Assembly (NCBI GenBank): GCA_016584305.1
Contig: JACEEZ010000067.1
Location: 113,501-177,500, forward strand
Origin: Chionoecetes opilio
Lineage: Eukaryota; Arthropoda; Malacostraca; Decapoda; Majidae
Length of the DNA stretch: 64,000 nucleotides
Direction of reading: 5' to 3'
This document shows, one piece after another, positions 47,976 through 60,412 of the stretch; position 1 is the first letter of the stretch; each line of letters opens with the position of its first letter. A program made the translations under genes and the position numbers. The notes beneath the pieces were generated by a model. The model did no database searches and was not told the origin of the DNA. It saw nothing but the letters and a program-made list of their open reading frames with translations.

Positions 47976-49265
47976 GATAATATAATTCACTCTGTTCTTT
48001 TAACAGAAAATAACTATAATCAAAAGAACTATTTGATATTAAACAACACAATAGCTTTGAACCTTAAAGGTGTGTGGGTTGACATGCTGCCATTTTTGTA
48101 GAAAGTGAACCTGTGTGACCGCTTTTACTATATTATATCCTGTCGTGCCACCACATTGATTAACTAATATAACAATGTTTTTATATCACGCATATTAATT
48201 CTGGTAATGTGAGAAAGGAAAGGACATAAGTGCATTAGAAAGGGCTGCTGTAAAGATGAGTGGTATGAAAAGAAAACACAGCAAGTAGAAAAGGTGTATA
48301 GTGTAGTGTGTGATTTAGGAAGTAAAATGAGCAGAATGAATTATGATTTTTACTTTTTAAAGAATGATACGGAAACAGAATAGAAGGCTTTTTAGGTGAT
48401 GAAGATGAAAAAATTGTGAATAGTAGAGGGATGAATCAAAGTATTTTATTATAGCACTTATTAGAAAAGTGTGAACAATAATTTTTGCGGGAAAGGGAGG
48501 ATAGCTACCTACACTATAAGGGAAAAGAATTGAAGATGCATGAGGCAAAGAGGAGTTAGGTAAATATTTGTATATGTTTTCAATTACAAATACTACTATC
48601 AAGATTTAGGGCATCATGAATTGCAAGAAGTTATGAGTGCGAAGGTCGAGCTACATAGATGAATATGTATAAGTAAGATGGTGAAAGCCTTTAAATAAAG
48701 TGTGGATTTTGGAAAGCCATATGAACGAGATGGATTACAGAGTGGTGAGATTAATTTACTTTAATTAGATTATTTTTAGTAGTAGTAGATAGAAGATTAA
48801 TGTGAGTACGACATGGAAGGCTTGATATGTCTAGTAGAGGTAAGTTGTAGGTTATGGAGTGGTGATGAGGTTGAAATGCAACACCTCTGTTTGGTCAGTG
48901 ATGAAAATAGATGAAAGAGACAACAAGAAGGAAATTTGTGCCATAAATGTGCAGGGTAACCATGGTCCTTGCATTTCATTTGAGACCCCCTGATCCTCTC
49001 TGCATGAGTCAGTGAATTTTATTATATTATACTTGTATACCTTTGATACGTCGTTTTCTCTGCGAATATCCCTCATGTGGATAGCCATGGCAGATGAGCC
49101 TCTACCTCTCCCTATCTTAACACCCTCTTTGCCTGTTCAAGATTGATTGATTTAATGCCAAAAAAAGAGCAAATATGCCAGACATCAGAGGTCATATGGC
49201 ACAGGGAATTTAATACACAGGACCTCATTCTTACTGGTCTTCAAAGTTCAAAACTATATTACCTA
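47976..49265. other. Intergenic, no gene seen
   Basis: AT-rich DNA with purine-rich stretches at 48205-48440. Short frames on either strand have no recognisable similarity. Confidence 0.55.
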
Positions 49266-49267
49266 TA

Positions 49268-50112
49268 CAGGGAGGTCCCGATATACGAGCATTCGGTATA
49301 CGATAATCCGATGATACGAGATGTGTAAATTAGGGTCTATTTTCAATATACGAGATCGAAAATCCAATGCTACGACATTCAAACGGGTGAGTAAAATTAT
49401 CAAGTTCAAAATACTCGCCCTACCACTCCCAGTCTGGACAAAGGGGGATTTAGTTGACCCCAGTCAGGTCACCCCTAGCAAGCCGTGACCTGAAGGGTAA
49501 TTAAGCATATGGCGCGGCCTGACATTTAGTGGTAATTAGCCAGGTGTGCGGCTCCAACCTTCGGACTGCAGTCAGTAACCTGAAGGGTAATTAAGCATAT
49601 GGCGCGGCCTGATCCTTAGTGGTAATTAGCCAGGTGTGCGGTCCAACCTTGGGACCGCAATCAATGACCTGAAGGGTAATTAAGCATATGGCGCGGCCTG
49701 CTCCTTAGGGGTAATTAGCTAGGTGTGCTGCCCCAATCTTAGGACCTCTACACTACCCTCTTTTGTATCACGCAGCGTCCCCTACAGTACAACGTCTTTT
49801 TTGCTTGTTATGCATGTTTTATGTTTAATTAATGTGCAGTTATGTTATTTTGTGTGCTATTTTCTCTTTCAGAATGCTTTTTCTACAGAATAGGTAGTAC
49901 AGTGTGGGTAATATAGACGCTGTGTGTTTGTTGTGTTTGCTCTAGTTTATTTTAGCTTGAAAAACACGTTTTTTTTTTTTTTTTTTTTTTTAATTGATGG
50001 TCCTGGAACCAAACCTATATTTTACCATTAGTTATGTGTTTCGTTATACGAGATTTCGCTTTACGAGTATGCCAGGTGGAACCTAACTGCTCGTATCTTC
50101 GGGACCTCCCTG
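49268..50112. mobile_element. Tigger-type MITE with internal tandem repeat
   Basis: Inverted termini CAGGGAGGTCCCGATATACG (49268 on) and the matching ...GGGACCTCCCTG (ending 50112) are flanked by TA. TATACGAG motifs recur near both ends. The centre (about 49486-49745) has three copies of a unit of about 95 bp starting GACCTGAAGGGTAATTAAGC. No transposase; T-run at about 49971-49991. Confidence 0.87.
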
Positions 50113-50205
50113 TAATGCTGTCATGTATTAATCTTTTACTATTGATTTAGATGTATTTTGAGGCTAAGAATTTTTACTCTCAGTTGATTATCATTTGGTT
50201 ATGTA

Positions 50206-50442
50206 CAGTGGCGTACCGAGGGGGGGGGGGGGCATGCGGCCATGGCCCCCCCCTTTTGCAAAGAAAGTATATATATATATAATATATATATATAGATAGA
50301 TAGATAAATACATTATTTTTAATAAAAAAATTATAAATTACATTTATTTAATTTTTTTTTTAATTGATCTATAGGTATTTTTATTTTTTGTTATATATAT
50401 TTATATATATATATATTTTTTTGGTTTTTCATTTTTTTTTTA

Positions 50443-50512
<70 letters not shown>

Positions 50513-50866
50513 AAATTTCCTAGCCTAGATTTTTTTTTTTTTTTTTTTAGGGGTTGAAATTTCCTAGCCTCGATTTTTTTTTTTTTTTTTTTTTTAGGGC
50601 TTGACATTTCCTAGCCTAGAATTTTTTTTTTTTTTTTTTTCTAGGGGTTGAAATTTCCTAACCTAGATTTTTTTTTTTTTTTTAGGGGTTGAAATTTCCT
50701 AGCTTAGAATTTTAAATACCCTCAAATATAATCCCCCCATTATTCGGATCCTTGCATTACTCGGACCACTCCTTGGCCCAATTAGTCCGAATATGAGGTT
50801 TTAAATATATATATATATATAATATATTTTGGCCCCCCCCTTTTCAATGTTCTGGGTACGCCACTG
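50206..50866. mobile_element. hAT MITE with CAGTGGCGTAC termini
   Basis: Inverted termini CAGTGGCGTACC and GGTACGCCACTG are flanked by an exact 8-bp duplication GTTATGTA (50198-50205 and 50867-50874). Inside are TA repeats (about 50445-50510) and five copies of a unit with TTGAAATTTCCTAGCCTAGA followed by a T-run (50511-50713). GC-rich next to the ends. Confidence 0.87.
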
Positions 50867-50954
50867 GTTATGTAGAAAATCAATTTGCAAAAGTGTCGAT
50901 GATGAACTGCTGCAAAATAACTAAGACCAACATTACATTTTTAATTCATTACCA

Positions 50955-51092
50955 AGCGATACAATAGTAAGGGTATTTATTTCCTAGTTTGACATGTATG
51001 AGAGACTATGTATAGCGATACAATAGTAAGGGTATTTATTTCCTAGTTTGACATGTATGAGAGACCATGTATGAGAGACTATGCATTAAGGA
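50955..51092 (+). repeat. Tandem duplication of about 60 bp
   Basis: AGCGATACAATAGTAAGGGT with the following 40 bases occurs twice in a row, then a partial third copy of CATGTATGAGAGAC. Confidence 0.85.
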
Positions 51093-51277
51093 ACTTCAAA
51101 TTTGGCGGGTTTATCAGTTAGGCGCAGGTGGTTGAGCGGCAGCTGCGCAGTAACAGGAAAAATCAATAACCGTAACTTCATTTTCTCATGTCAACGAACT
51201 GAAGTAAAAGAAAAAAATAGATGAGGCAAAAAGTACTTGAAACATACGTTTTGACGATAATTAGGCTTTACATATGA

Positions 51278-51625
51278 AGGGGGATTGGGGGAGGAAAAGG
51301 AGGTAGATTATGGTGGGGAGTGGTGAAGGGTGGGATGTGAGAGGGAAGAGAGATAACAAAGTGATGGTGAAGACTGAAGGGGGAAGGTGTTTGAGGAAGA
51401 CGAGATGAAGGGATGGTGATATATAGGAGTGGAAGGATGAAGGGGTAGTGGCGAAGGGGAGAAATGATAGTGAGGAAGGCGAGATAGTGGTGAAGGGGGA
51501 ATGTGAGAGATGAAGAGCTGATAGAGGGAGGAGGAAGAGATAAGGAGGTGGCGGTGAAGCGGGGAACTGTACAGAGGGAGGGGGTAATGGAGGAAGGGGT
51601 GGTGATGGGGGAGGGAAGGGGATCC
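51278..51625. repeat. Purine-rich low-complexity tract
   Basis: GGGA, GGTGA and GGAAG repeats on the plus strand. Two long Ser/Pro/His-rich frames on the minus strand come from it and are not supported as genes. Confidence 0.7.
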
Positions 51626-52358
51626 AAGGCCATGGCGTTGTGCTGTGCGCAAAGCAGCAACGTTACCACTTGGTGAAGACTCCCACGAATTTGTGGGAAA
51701 AACCCCTTTTGTGGGATAACCAAACCATTGCAGTTATTATTCAGTTTAACGTCGCCGGATTTATCCAGGTACAGTACCGTTTTTTGAGTGCAAATCCGTT
51801 TGGAAGATGTAAGGAGGCAAGGGGCTGAGAAAAGTTTTCGCCGCGAAATAAGTTTTCTGAGATGTTGAGGTAAACGGATGTGGCATCACTGCGCGGCGGC
51901 CATGTGTGTTGTGATGTGTTGAGGCGGGGAGTGCGGGTTTATTTGGTCCAGTACAGGTGAGATAATGCTCTAGACACCTTTTCAATAACCTTAACATAGC
52001 ATATAAGGTCCCGGGAAGGTGAAAAAGTGACAAATACTACATGATTTGCATGCCATGACCTAAATTGAGGGGCGTCACTTGACTGGATACAAATGAAGGA
52101 CAAGAATGACAAACTTTTCCCCATATCTCATTGACGAGCCTTTATTCTACACTTTTCTTTGGTTATGCAGGACTGATTTGACTCTACGTGAACTGTGGAT
52201 TATGTTTTGGCTTAATTACGCTTCATTTAAGGTCGTTTTGTTGGCTTATTTAAGTGTTTTGGGTAACGCTTCGCCCACGGGCCAACTATAAATGAATGAG
52301 GATAGGCGTTAGGACGTGATTTGGTTAATATCAGAGAGCTTCTACAGGTAGAAGCTCT
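51626..52358. other. Intergenic, no gene seen
   Basis: A perfect short hairpin GAGAGCTTCTAC/GTAGAAGCTCTC lies at about 52330-52356. Nothing else is recognised. Confidence 0.5.
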
Positions 52359-52359
52359 C

Positions 52360-52556
52360 TGTTAATATTCCGCAGGAGTTGGCGGGCTCCACAGGCCTTA
52401 CAGCTTACTTTTTCTCTATTTTCGGCTCAGTATATTGTGCAGTAGTTATTCACTTGCGGAAACCAAAAATATGACACTTATTTTCATATAATAATTGCTA
52501 GGTTAGATTTCGTATAGGTTTGGTTAGATTAAATTTAGGTTATATTAAGGTAAATT
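52360..52556 (-). mobile_element. MITE with TTAATATTCCGCAGGAG terminus
   Basis: Near-reverse complement of the element at 59145-59335 (shared TTGGCGGGCTCCACA and GCCTTACAGCTTACTTT). The far end is replaced by a short stub CTAGTGTTTGCCCATACT belonging to the family at 53204-53756. Confidence 0.65.
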
Positions 52557-52594
52557 TCTAGTGTTTGCCCATACTCTCACTTCGCAGATAATGA

Positions 52595-54362
52595 TGAGGA
52601 TTATGATATAGTATACTTGGACTTTAGTAAGGCATTCGACAAGGTGCCACATGGTAGACTTAAATAAGGTTAAGGCTCATGGAATAGATGGGAAGGTTCT
52701 TCGTTGGATTAGATCTTGGCTAAGTAATATGCAACAAAGGGTTACAATTAATGGTTCTAAATCTGAATGGGGACTGGTGACAAGTGGAGTTCCATAAGGG
52801 TCTGTTTTGGGTCCATTACTATTTTTGATTTACATCAACGACTTGGATAGTGGGATTAGTAGTGATATCAGCAAGTTTGCGGATGATACTAAGGTAGGTA
52901 GGATTATTAGATCACAGTCTGATGTAAATATTTTGCAAGGAGACTTAGATAAATTAAATGAGTGGGCAGTCAGATGGCAGATGCAATTTAATATTGACAA
53001 GTGCAGCGTTATGAATGTTGGTAGGAAAGATCCTGGTAATAGGTACACCATACGCAATGTATCGCTGAAAAGATCAGAGGGTGAGAAAGATCTGGGAGTG
53101 CGGGTAAGCTCAGACCTCCGTCCTAGGAATCAATGTATTGAGGCTAGAAATCGAGCCAACAGGGTGACCCTTTAGGATTTAGGATTTAGGATTTAGTATT
53201 ATTCTAGTGTTTGCCCATACTCCCCCTCTCCCACAAAACACCCACAAAACAAGCTTGGGGACCTGGGGGAATGCGGGATAATTGGCTGGGGTGCAAAAAA
53301 TGCGTCGCAACCACATAGTTTTTGAGTTAGGGGTGTTGAAAATATTCCCTAGATCTAGGGAATATTTATTGGATTTCTTCCGAGTCCAGAAACGTGTGAG
53401 CCTGCCGATCCTCACAGAATGATGACCGAAGTGTCGAGAACCTCCCCAACCCCCCCGCCAGGAGGTTAGGTTAGGGTAGGTTATATTTGGTTAGGTTAGG
53501 TTAGGTTAGATTTGGTTAGGTTAGGTTAGGTTATCGGTGGGTCAAGCCCCCCGCTAGATTAGGTTAATTTTGGTTAGGCAAATTTCTCTAGATATAAGGA
53601 AATTACCCTAGATCTAGGGAATTTTACCCCCTCCTACACAACTCTTAAATTACGTGTTTCCGACGCATAATTTGTTCCCCAGCCGAAAACCCCGCATTCC
53701 CACAGGTTCCCAAACTTGTTTGGGGGAAGTGGGAGAGTACTATGGACAAACACTAGAAATTTACCGGATTTATTACCAGGAGTGTTAAAAGTAGAAGTGC
53801 TGAGGTTATTCTAAAGCTTTATTTGGCTCTAGTCAGACCTCACCTAGACTATGCGGTTCAGTTTTGGTCTCCGTATTACAGGATGGATATAGCCTTGTTA
53901 GAATCAGTGTAGAGAAGGATGACCAAAATGATTCATGGAATGCGTAACTTTAGTTATGAGAAGAGATTGAAACTATTAAATTTACACTCACTCGAGAGGC
54001 GTAGAGTAAGGGGCGATCTGATAGAAGTTTTTAAGTGGATAAAGGGATGCAATAAAGGCGATGTAGGAAAAGTTCTTAAGGTTAGTAAGCAGGGTAGAAC
54101 AAGAAGTAACGGATTCAAGCTGGAAAAGCGTAGATTTAAAAAGGAAATTGGGAGAAACTGGTTCAGAAATAGGGTGGTGAATGATTGGAATGGACCAAGT
54201 CGTCAGGTGGTCAATGCGGAGTCTATTGGGGTCTTTAAAAGGAGTCTGGATAAATTCATGGATGGGGAAGAGAGGTGGATATAGGTAGAGTTAGGTAACA
54301 GGAACTACCTCGGGTAGGTCTCACGGCCTCTTGTAGCTTCCTTACTTTCTTATGTTCTTATG
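52595..54362 (+). mobile_element. CR1/L2-like LINE 3' half, broken by an insertion
   Basis: The reverse transcriptase part runs 52600-53170 (VYLDFSKAFDKVPHG, a stop in SGVP*GSV, then YINDLDSGISS, FADDTKVG and EKDLGVRVSSD). It resumes at 53765-54284 (RPHLDYAVQFWS, TKMIHGMRNFSYEKRLKLL, NRVVNDWNG) after a 0.55-kb insertion, and ends with the family tail CTTATGTTCTTATG at about 54349-54362. Stop codons and a frameshift show it is dead. The same family as 40936-41735. Confidence 0.88.
53204..53756 (+). mobile_element. Terminal-inverted-repeat element with TTAGG array, inside the LINE
   Basis: Ends CTAGTGTTTGCCCATAC and a matching inverted end finishing GACAAACACTAG. It contains two CCCTAGATCTAGGG palindromes and (TTAGG)n-type repeats at about 53465-53540. 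553 bp, non-coding; it splits the LINE between 53203 and 53757. Confidence 0.8.
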
Positions 54363-54364
54363 TT

Positions 54365-54979
54365 CCCCCAAACAAGTTTGGGCACCTGTGGGAAAGTGGG
54401 GTTTTCGGGTGGGGAACAAATTATGCATCGGAAACACTTAATTTAATTAAGAGTTGTGTAGGGGGATAACATTTCCTAGATCTAGGGTAATTTCCTTACA
54501 TCTAGAGAAATTTGCCTAACCAAAATTAACTTAACCTAGCCAAATTTAACCTAACCTAGCCGGAGGCTTGACCCACTGATAACCTAACCTAACCAAATCT
54601 AACCTAAGCTAACCAAATCAAATCAAATCTAACCTACTAACCTAACCAAATCTAACCTATTCTAACCTAACCTAACCAAATCTAACCTAACCTACCCAAA
54701 TATAACCTACCCTAACCTAAACAAATCTAACTTAACCTCCTAGCGGGGGGTTGGGGGAGTTCTGGACACTTCGGTCATCATTCTGTGAGGATCGTCAGGT
54801 TCACACGTCGCTGGACTCAGAAGAAATCCAATGAATTCTCCCTAGATCTAGGGAATTTTTTCAACACCCCTAACTCAAAAACTGTGCGACGCATATTTTG
54901 TACCCCAGCCAAATATCCCGTATTCCCCCAGGTCCCCAAGCTTGTTTTGTGGGAGAGGGGGAGTATGGGCAAACACTAG
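54365..54979 (-). mobile_element. Second TTAGG-bearing element, inverted copy
   Basis: Reverse complement of the element at 53204-53756, starting in its body (AAACAAGTTTGGGCACC) and ending with CAAACACTAG at 54979. The outer left end is missing where it touches the LINE tail. (CCTAA)n repeats at about 54530-54735 are longer than in the first copy. Confidence 0.8.
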
Positions 54980-55439
54980 AATAATACCAAAAAAACTAAT
55001 TTGATGGTGCGCGATTGCCCGGGTAGTTGGCGCCGCCAACTCCTGCGGAATATTTACCAAATATTGTATTATAGTGTACACACACACGCACACTGTTGCA
55101 ATTATCATTGGTTTGTATTTAGGTGTATTTCGGTATATATCGGTGTATTGCGGTACATTTCGGTAATAAGAGACAACGTCTTCCTTCTCTTGTTTATCAA
55201 TAATACCGACTATTTCTACCTTTTACCACCTGTTTCGGGTTTATGCTCTACCATTCTTCTTATTTATCCTTCCTAAGCCTTCCATGTGGTCGATAATCCC
55301 GTAATTTAAGGATACAGTATATAACACTGATAGCGACACACGATGGCCGCTCCTACCATAGGGAGCAGGCAGTCAGACACCTGCCGCCATGGTGAAATAC
55401 TCCCGGGGAGGTACTTACGGGAGTTGAGGGGGTGCTGCA
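54980..55439. other. Intergenic with MITE end
   Basis: CCGCCAACTCCTGCGGAATATT at about 55034 is an isolated end of the MITE family at 52360 and 59145. CGGTGTATTTCGGTATAT-type short repeats follow at 55120-55165. No gene. Confidence 0.5.
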
Positions 55440-58400
55440 GACTTATCATTGAAATCTCCCGTGTCCTCTCTTTCCATATCCCTTAGTGTCTCAGATACAC
55501 AAGAGAGTAGCTGCAGCCTGCACTCTAAAGACAATTCTTCTTACTACTCACATTACACTACATGCACTTACATCCCTACACTATCTTCACTCAAAATTTT
55601 ATTATGGCTGTTAATCGCCCTGCCTCGGAGTCCCTCACTGGGGAGGGGACCAGAAATATCCCCGGGTCGGACAGTCTTCAAGATGACGACTCAAGGTGTC
55701 TTGATACTACTTCTAGCCTTCTCTCCTTAAACTTCTGCAACATTCGCAGTCTTAGATCTAACTTTCTCTCTGTTGAACATCATCTCTCCTCCTCTAAACC
55801 TCATATTCTTTTCCTCACCGGAACCCAGTTGTCTGTGAGCACTGACAGCAGACCTTTTTCTGTCTCCTCTTACTGTCTCTATTCTCATTTTCAATCCAAA
55901 GCTGGCTGTTGCGTATATGTGCGCAATGACATCACTTGCTCTCGTGCCCACGGCCTTGAATCTTCCGAATTTTCTACCATCTGGCTTCGACTTCAATGTC
56001 ACTCTCTTACTAAATTTATCTGTGCTGTGTATCTCTCACCTAACTCCTCTGATTATGTAAAATTCTTCGACTATTTAACATCAAAAGTGGAGCACATCTC
56101 ATCTCATTTTCCTTTAGCAGAAATTTCCATTCTTGGGGACTTCAATGTTCACCACCAGCTTTGGCTATCATCTTCTTTCACTGACCAACCTGGTGAACAA
56201 CCCTACAACTTTTCTATCCTCCAAGACCTAGAGCAGCTGGTGCAGCACCCTACCCGTATTCCTGACCGCCTTGGAGACACGCCCAACATTCTTGATCTTT
56301 TCCTAACTACTAACCCTTCTGCTTACTCTGTGAAACTATTCTCTCCGTTGGGTTCCTCCGATCACAATCTTATTTCCGTAACCTGTCCTATCGCTCCGGT
56401 GCCGCCTCAGGACCCACCTAAGCGGAGGTGCTTCTGGCACTTCAACTCAGCTAAGTGGGAAGACCTAAGGCAGTACTACTCTGATTTTCCATGGAATGAT
56501 TACTGCTTCCATGTCAAAGACCCATCTCTTTGTGCAGAGCGCATAACTGAGGTCATAGTCTCTGGCATGGAGGCGTACATTCCTCACACTTTCTCTAATC
56601 CTAAAGCCCGTCAACCTTGGTTTAACTGCTTGTTCTCATGCTGTCCGAGATAGAGAGGTGGCTCACGAATGGTACCGTAAGCATCCATCTCCTGAAACTC
56701 ATGCCCTTTATATTTCTGCCCGTAATCATGCCAAATCTTTACTTCAACTTACCAAAAACTCTTTCATTCATAGAAAATGTCAGAATCTTTCTGAATCAAA
56801 TTCCTCTCGTGACTTCTGGCATCTAGCAAATAACATCTAACAATTTTTCTTCTTCATCTTTCCCTCCTATGCTTCACCCAGATGGCTCCACAGCTGTCTC
56901 ATCTACTTCTAAAGCTGAACTCTTCGCTCAAACCTTTGCTAAAAATTTCACTCTGGTTGATGAAGGGCTTGTTCCTCCTTCTCCACCCTCTGACTATATT
57001 ATGCCTGTCATTAAGATCCTTCGTAATGATGTTTTCTTTGCCCTTTCTGGCCTAGATCCTCGAAAGGCTTACGGTCCTGACGGAGTCCCTCCTATTGTTC
57101 TCAAAAATGGTGCTTCTGTGCTTGCACCTTGCCTGGTCAAACTTTTCCGTCTTTGTCTATCTACTTCCACCTTTCCTTCTTGCTGGAAGTTTGCTCACAT
57201 CCAACCTGTTCCTAAGAAGGGTGACCGTTCTAATCCTTCAAACTACCGTCCTATAGCTTTGACTTCCTGCCTTTCTAAAGTTTTTGAATCTATACTTAAT
57301 AAGAAGATTCTTAAGCATCTATCTGCTCACAATCTTCTATCTGATCGTCAGTACGGTTTCCGTAAAGGGTGATCTACTGGCGATCTTCTAGCTTTCCTAA
57401 CTGAATCTTGGTCATCCTCCTTTAGGGGTTTCGGTGAAACTTTTGCTGTTGCCCTTGACATATCAAAAACTTTTGATAGAGTCTGGCACAAATCTTTAAT
57501 TTCCAAACTACCCTCATTCGGTTTCTATCCTTTCTCTGTACCTTCATCTTCAGTTTCCTTTCAAACCGTTCTATTGCAGCTACTGTAGACGGACATTGTT
57601 CTTCTCCTAAATCTATCAATAGTGGTGTTCCCCAGGGTTCTGTCCTATCGCCCACTCTCTTTCTATTATTCATTAATGATCTTCTAAGTCTAACTCAAAG
57701 CCCTATCCACTCCTACGCTGATGATTCTACCCTGCATTTTTCAACGGTCGTTTATTAGACGTCCAACTCAACAGGAACTAAGTGATTCACGGAGAGATGC
57801 CACCGAGCGCCTAACTTCTGATCTTTCTATAATTTCTGATTGGGGCAAAGCAAACCTTGTTTTGTTCAAGGCCTCAAAAACCCAATTTCTTCACCGATCT
57901 ACTCGACAAAACCTACCAGACAAGTATCCCCTCTTCTTCAATGACATTCAACTATCGCCTTCTTCTACAATGAACATTCTAGGACTATCCTTTACTAAAT
58001 ATCTGAACTGGAAATCTCACAACTCAGCTCTTGCTAAAACAGCTTCTAAGAAGTTAGGTGTCCTGTGGCGTCTGCGTCCATTTTTTTCTCCCTCCCAGTT
58101 GCTTGCTCTGTACAGGGGCCTTATCCGCCCATGTATGGAGTATGTCTCACATGTTTGGGGAGGATCCACTCATACAGCTCTCCTAAACAGGGTTGAGTCA
58201 AAAGCTTTTCATCTCATCAACTCCCCTCCTCTGACTGACGCAATGTTGCTTCTCTTGCTCTCTTCTACCGTTATTTTCATGCTCACTGCTCTTCTGAACT
58301 TGCTAACTGCATGCCTCCCCCTCTCCCACGGCCTCGCTGCACAAGACTTTCTACTCATTCTCATCCCTATTCTGTCCATCTTCCTAATGCAAGAGTTAAT

Positions 58401-58656
58401 CAGTATCTTTACTCCTTCATCCCTTTCACTGGTAAACTCTTGAACTCTCTTCCTGTTTCAATTTTTCCACCTTCCTACGACTTTTCAAGAGAAGAGTGAC
58501 AAGACACGTCCCGAACTAAATTGGCCCACCCCTCTTTCTTTATTCTATTACTGTCTTCTTTATAAGGACTGGAAACTAAGCAGGTTTTGTGTTACCTACC
58601 TCTTTTTATTGTGCCCTTGGCCAGTCCTTTGTGATGTAAAAAAAAAAAAAAAAAAA
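55440..58656 (+). mobile_element. Jockey-type LINE, near full-length ORF2, inactivated
   Basis: A frame at 55562-56653 encodes the apurinic-type endonuclease ([29 protein letters not shown] with the catalytic Asp/Asn near 56140, and SSDHNLI). After a frameshift near 56625, further pieces encode the reverse transcriptase: YGPDGVPPIVLKN, SNPSNYRPIALTSCLSKVFE, QYGFRKG followed by a TGA at 57370, SGVPQGSVLSPTLFLLFIND, then YADDST near 57713-57730. The C-terminal part (57721-58443) ends with IRPCMEYVSHVWGGS. A poly-A run (58638-58656) marks the 3' end. Two stops and several frameshifts make it non-functional. ORF1 is not seen, so it is probably 5'-truncated. Clade assignment (Jockey superfamily) rests on motif style and the poly-A tail. 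Confidence 0.88.
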
Positions 58657-59140
58657 CTTAGGACACACAAACAAGCTCTCACTTCAAACAGATGAAGGAA
58701 TAAGGCCGATATAAAATATTGACAAAAAACACAGTCCTAGACCAAAACCCAAAAAATCGAAATCAACTCTAAAGCGCATATTCTATACCTAAAACGTTGC
58801 GAAAAAATTGAAATATATTGCAACAAACGTTTTCCTAAACTTGATGTAGGAAAAGAGTTATTGATAAGTAAAGGATAAATAGATGGCTTAAAAATTGTGG
58901 AAGTAATTTCAGTTTTCAATAAAGGACCAAAATAGCTTAAGAAACACTCAAATAAATACAGAGAACTTTGAAATTAATTAGAAATACAAAAGAACTCACA
59001 AATAGATGTTAATTAGAAAAGAAATTAGAGAGTATATATATATATATTTTTATGGAAAATGTTACTGCAATACCTAACCCAAACTTAAATAGGCTTAGAG
59101 CGGTTTTTTTGGTTGATATTGCGCAGGTTAATATTGTGGT
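58657..59140. other. Intergenic, no gene seen
   Basis: AT-rich sequence. No repeat or coding similarity recognised. Confidence 0.6.
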
Positions 59141-59144
59141 AAAT

Positions 59145-59335
59145 ATTCCGCAGGGGCAGGGCTAAACATAACCTAAACCTAAATCTAACCTAACCTAACC
59201 TAGCTATCATTATTTAAAAATATATGTTATATGTTTGGTTTCTGCAACATTTTGCACATTATACTGAGCAGAAAATATTAGAGAGAAAGTAAGCTGTAAG
59301 GCATGTGGAGCCCGCCAACTCCTGTGGAATATTAA
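59145..59335 (+). mobile_element. 191-bp MITE with ATATTCCGCAGG termini
   Basis: Left end TAAATATTCCGCAGGGG and right end CCTGTGGAATATTAA are inverted repeats. A CTAACCTAACCTAACCTA run lies inside, next to the left end. A copy in reverse is at 52360. Confidence 0.7.
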
Positions 59336-59604
59336 CCCGTGATTTTTATAGTACATACAGTATTTGTAATTACGTTCCATTTGCTCTTTTATTTATTTAT
59401 TCAGTTTTAGGATGATCTATATTAGGTCCGTTTTTACACCAATGGCGTTTTTCTCTAATATGCATGTTTGTTTTCCCTCTTCACAATGGTGTTATTCATT
59501 TCTCATGCAAATTTGTTCTTTCAGAGTTACGAATATTATTGTAGGACACATCAGATGATTGTGACAGTATAGCTAGGAGGATAACTAGCTGTGTTTTGGT
59601 AATA
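59336..59604. other. Intergenic, no gene seen
   Basis: Nothing recognisable. Confidence 0.6.
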
Positions 59605-60295
59605 CAGTCAAACCTCGATATAACGGACTAAAGGGGGGAGGAGGAGTCCGTTATAGCGAGGGTATTTTCCCAAGGGGGAAAAATATATGAAAAAACTTGA
59701 AAAATTGTGAAATAAATGAGAAATAATTACAAACACAACCAGACTGTGTAGCTATGTTGGGAGGTAAACAGTGACTGGCACTACATGCTGAATTTGGTCC
59801 GCTCCTACACGTAAAATAAATGAGAAATAATCACAAACACAACCAGAACGTGTAGCTAGTCAAGCTCAAGCTCTAGTGAAAGGTAAACAAATTACTACGA
59901 CTAGATTCAGCCGTGGCTTCCAAAGGTATTGCTTATTATCATGACTAATGCTCATTATTATATATATTATATGGTTGTGAACTGCAGTTCTATACACGTC
60001 ACTATTTAGGTCAGTGTAGCACTGCGTGTCACCTTAGATAAGGGTGATTTAGGGTGTTGAGGTGACGGAGACAAGTCTAGCAGCGGCCACGCCATAACAC
60101 TAATAGTCACTATTTTAAACAATACACACCTTCTACCACTAAATCACTAGCAACACAGGCTCCTTCCTTATAATATTATATCATAATATGTGATACATCA
60201 AAACTCCTTAAAACCCAAGCATTCCAAAATAAAATGAGAAAATAATACAATAATGTTGAGTTGACAATTCGAGCGGCGATAAGCGGTCTAATATG

Positions 60296-60331
<36 letters not shown>

Positions 60332-60410
60332 GCAAATGGAGTCCGTTGTATCCGATGTCCGTTACATCGAGGTCCGTTACATCGAGGTCCGTTATATCGA
60401 GGTTTGACTG
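59605..60410. mobile_element. pogo/Tigger-type MITE sharing its core with TPI intron 4
   Basis: Inverted termini CAGTCAAACCTCGATATAAC (59605 on) and GTTATATCGAGGTTTGACTG (ending 60410) are flanked by TA. The core, about 59853-60240, is nearly the same as 34555-34935, although the termini are different. A 27-30 base A-run lies at about 60300-60329. Confidence 0.87.
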
Positions 60411-60412
60411 TA

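Noticed and set aside
51268..51723. Ser/Pro/His-rich frames on the minus strand
   Set aside because: Caused by a purine-rich low-complexity tract; no other coding sign.
53465..54735. A chromosome end, from the TTAGG repeats
   Set aside because: Arrays are short, imperfect, in opposite orientations and inside transposable elements, so they are interstitial.
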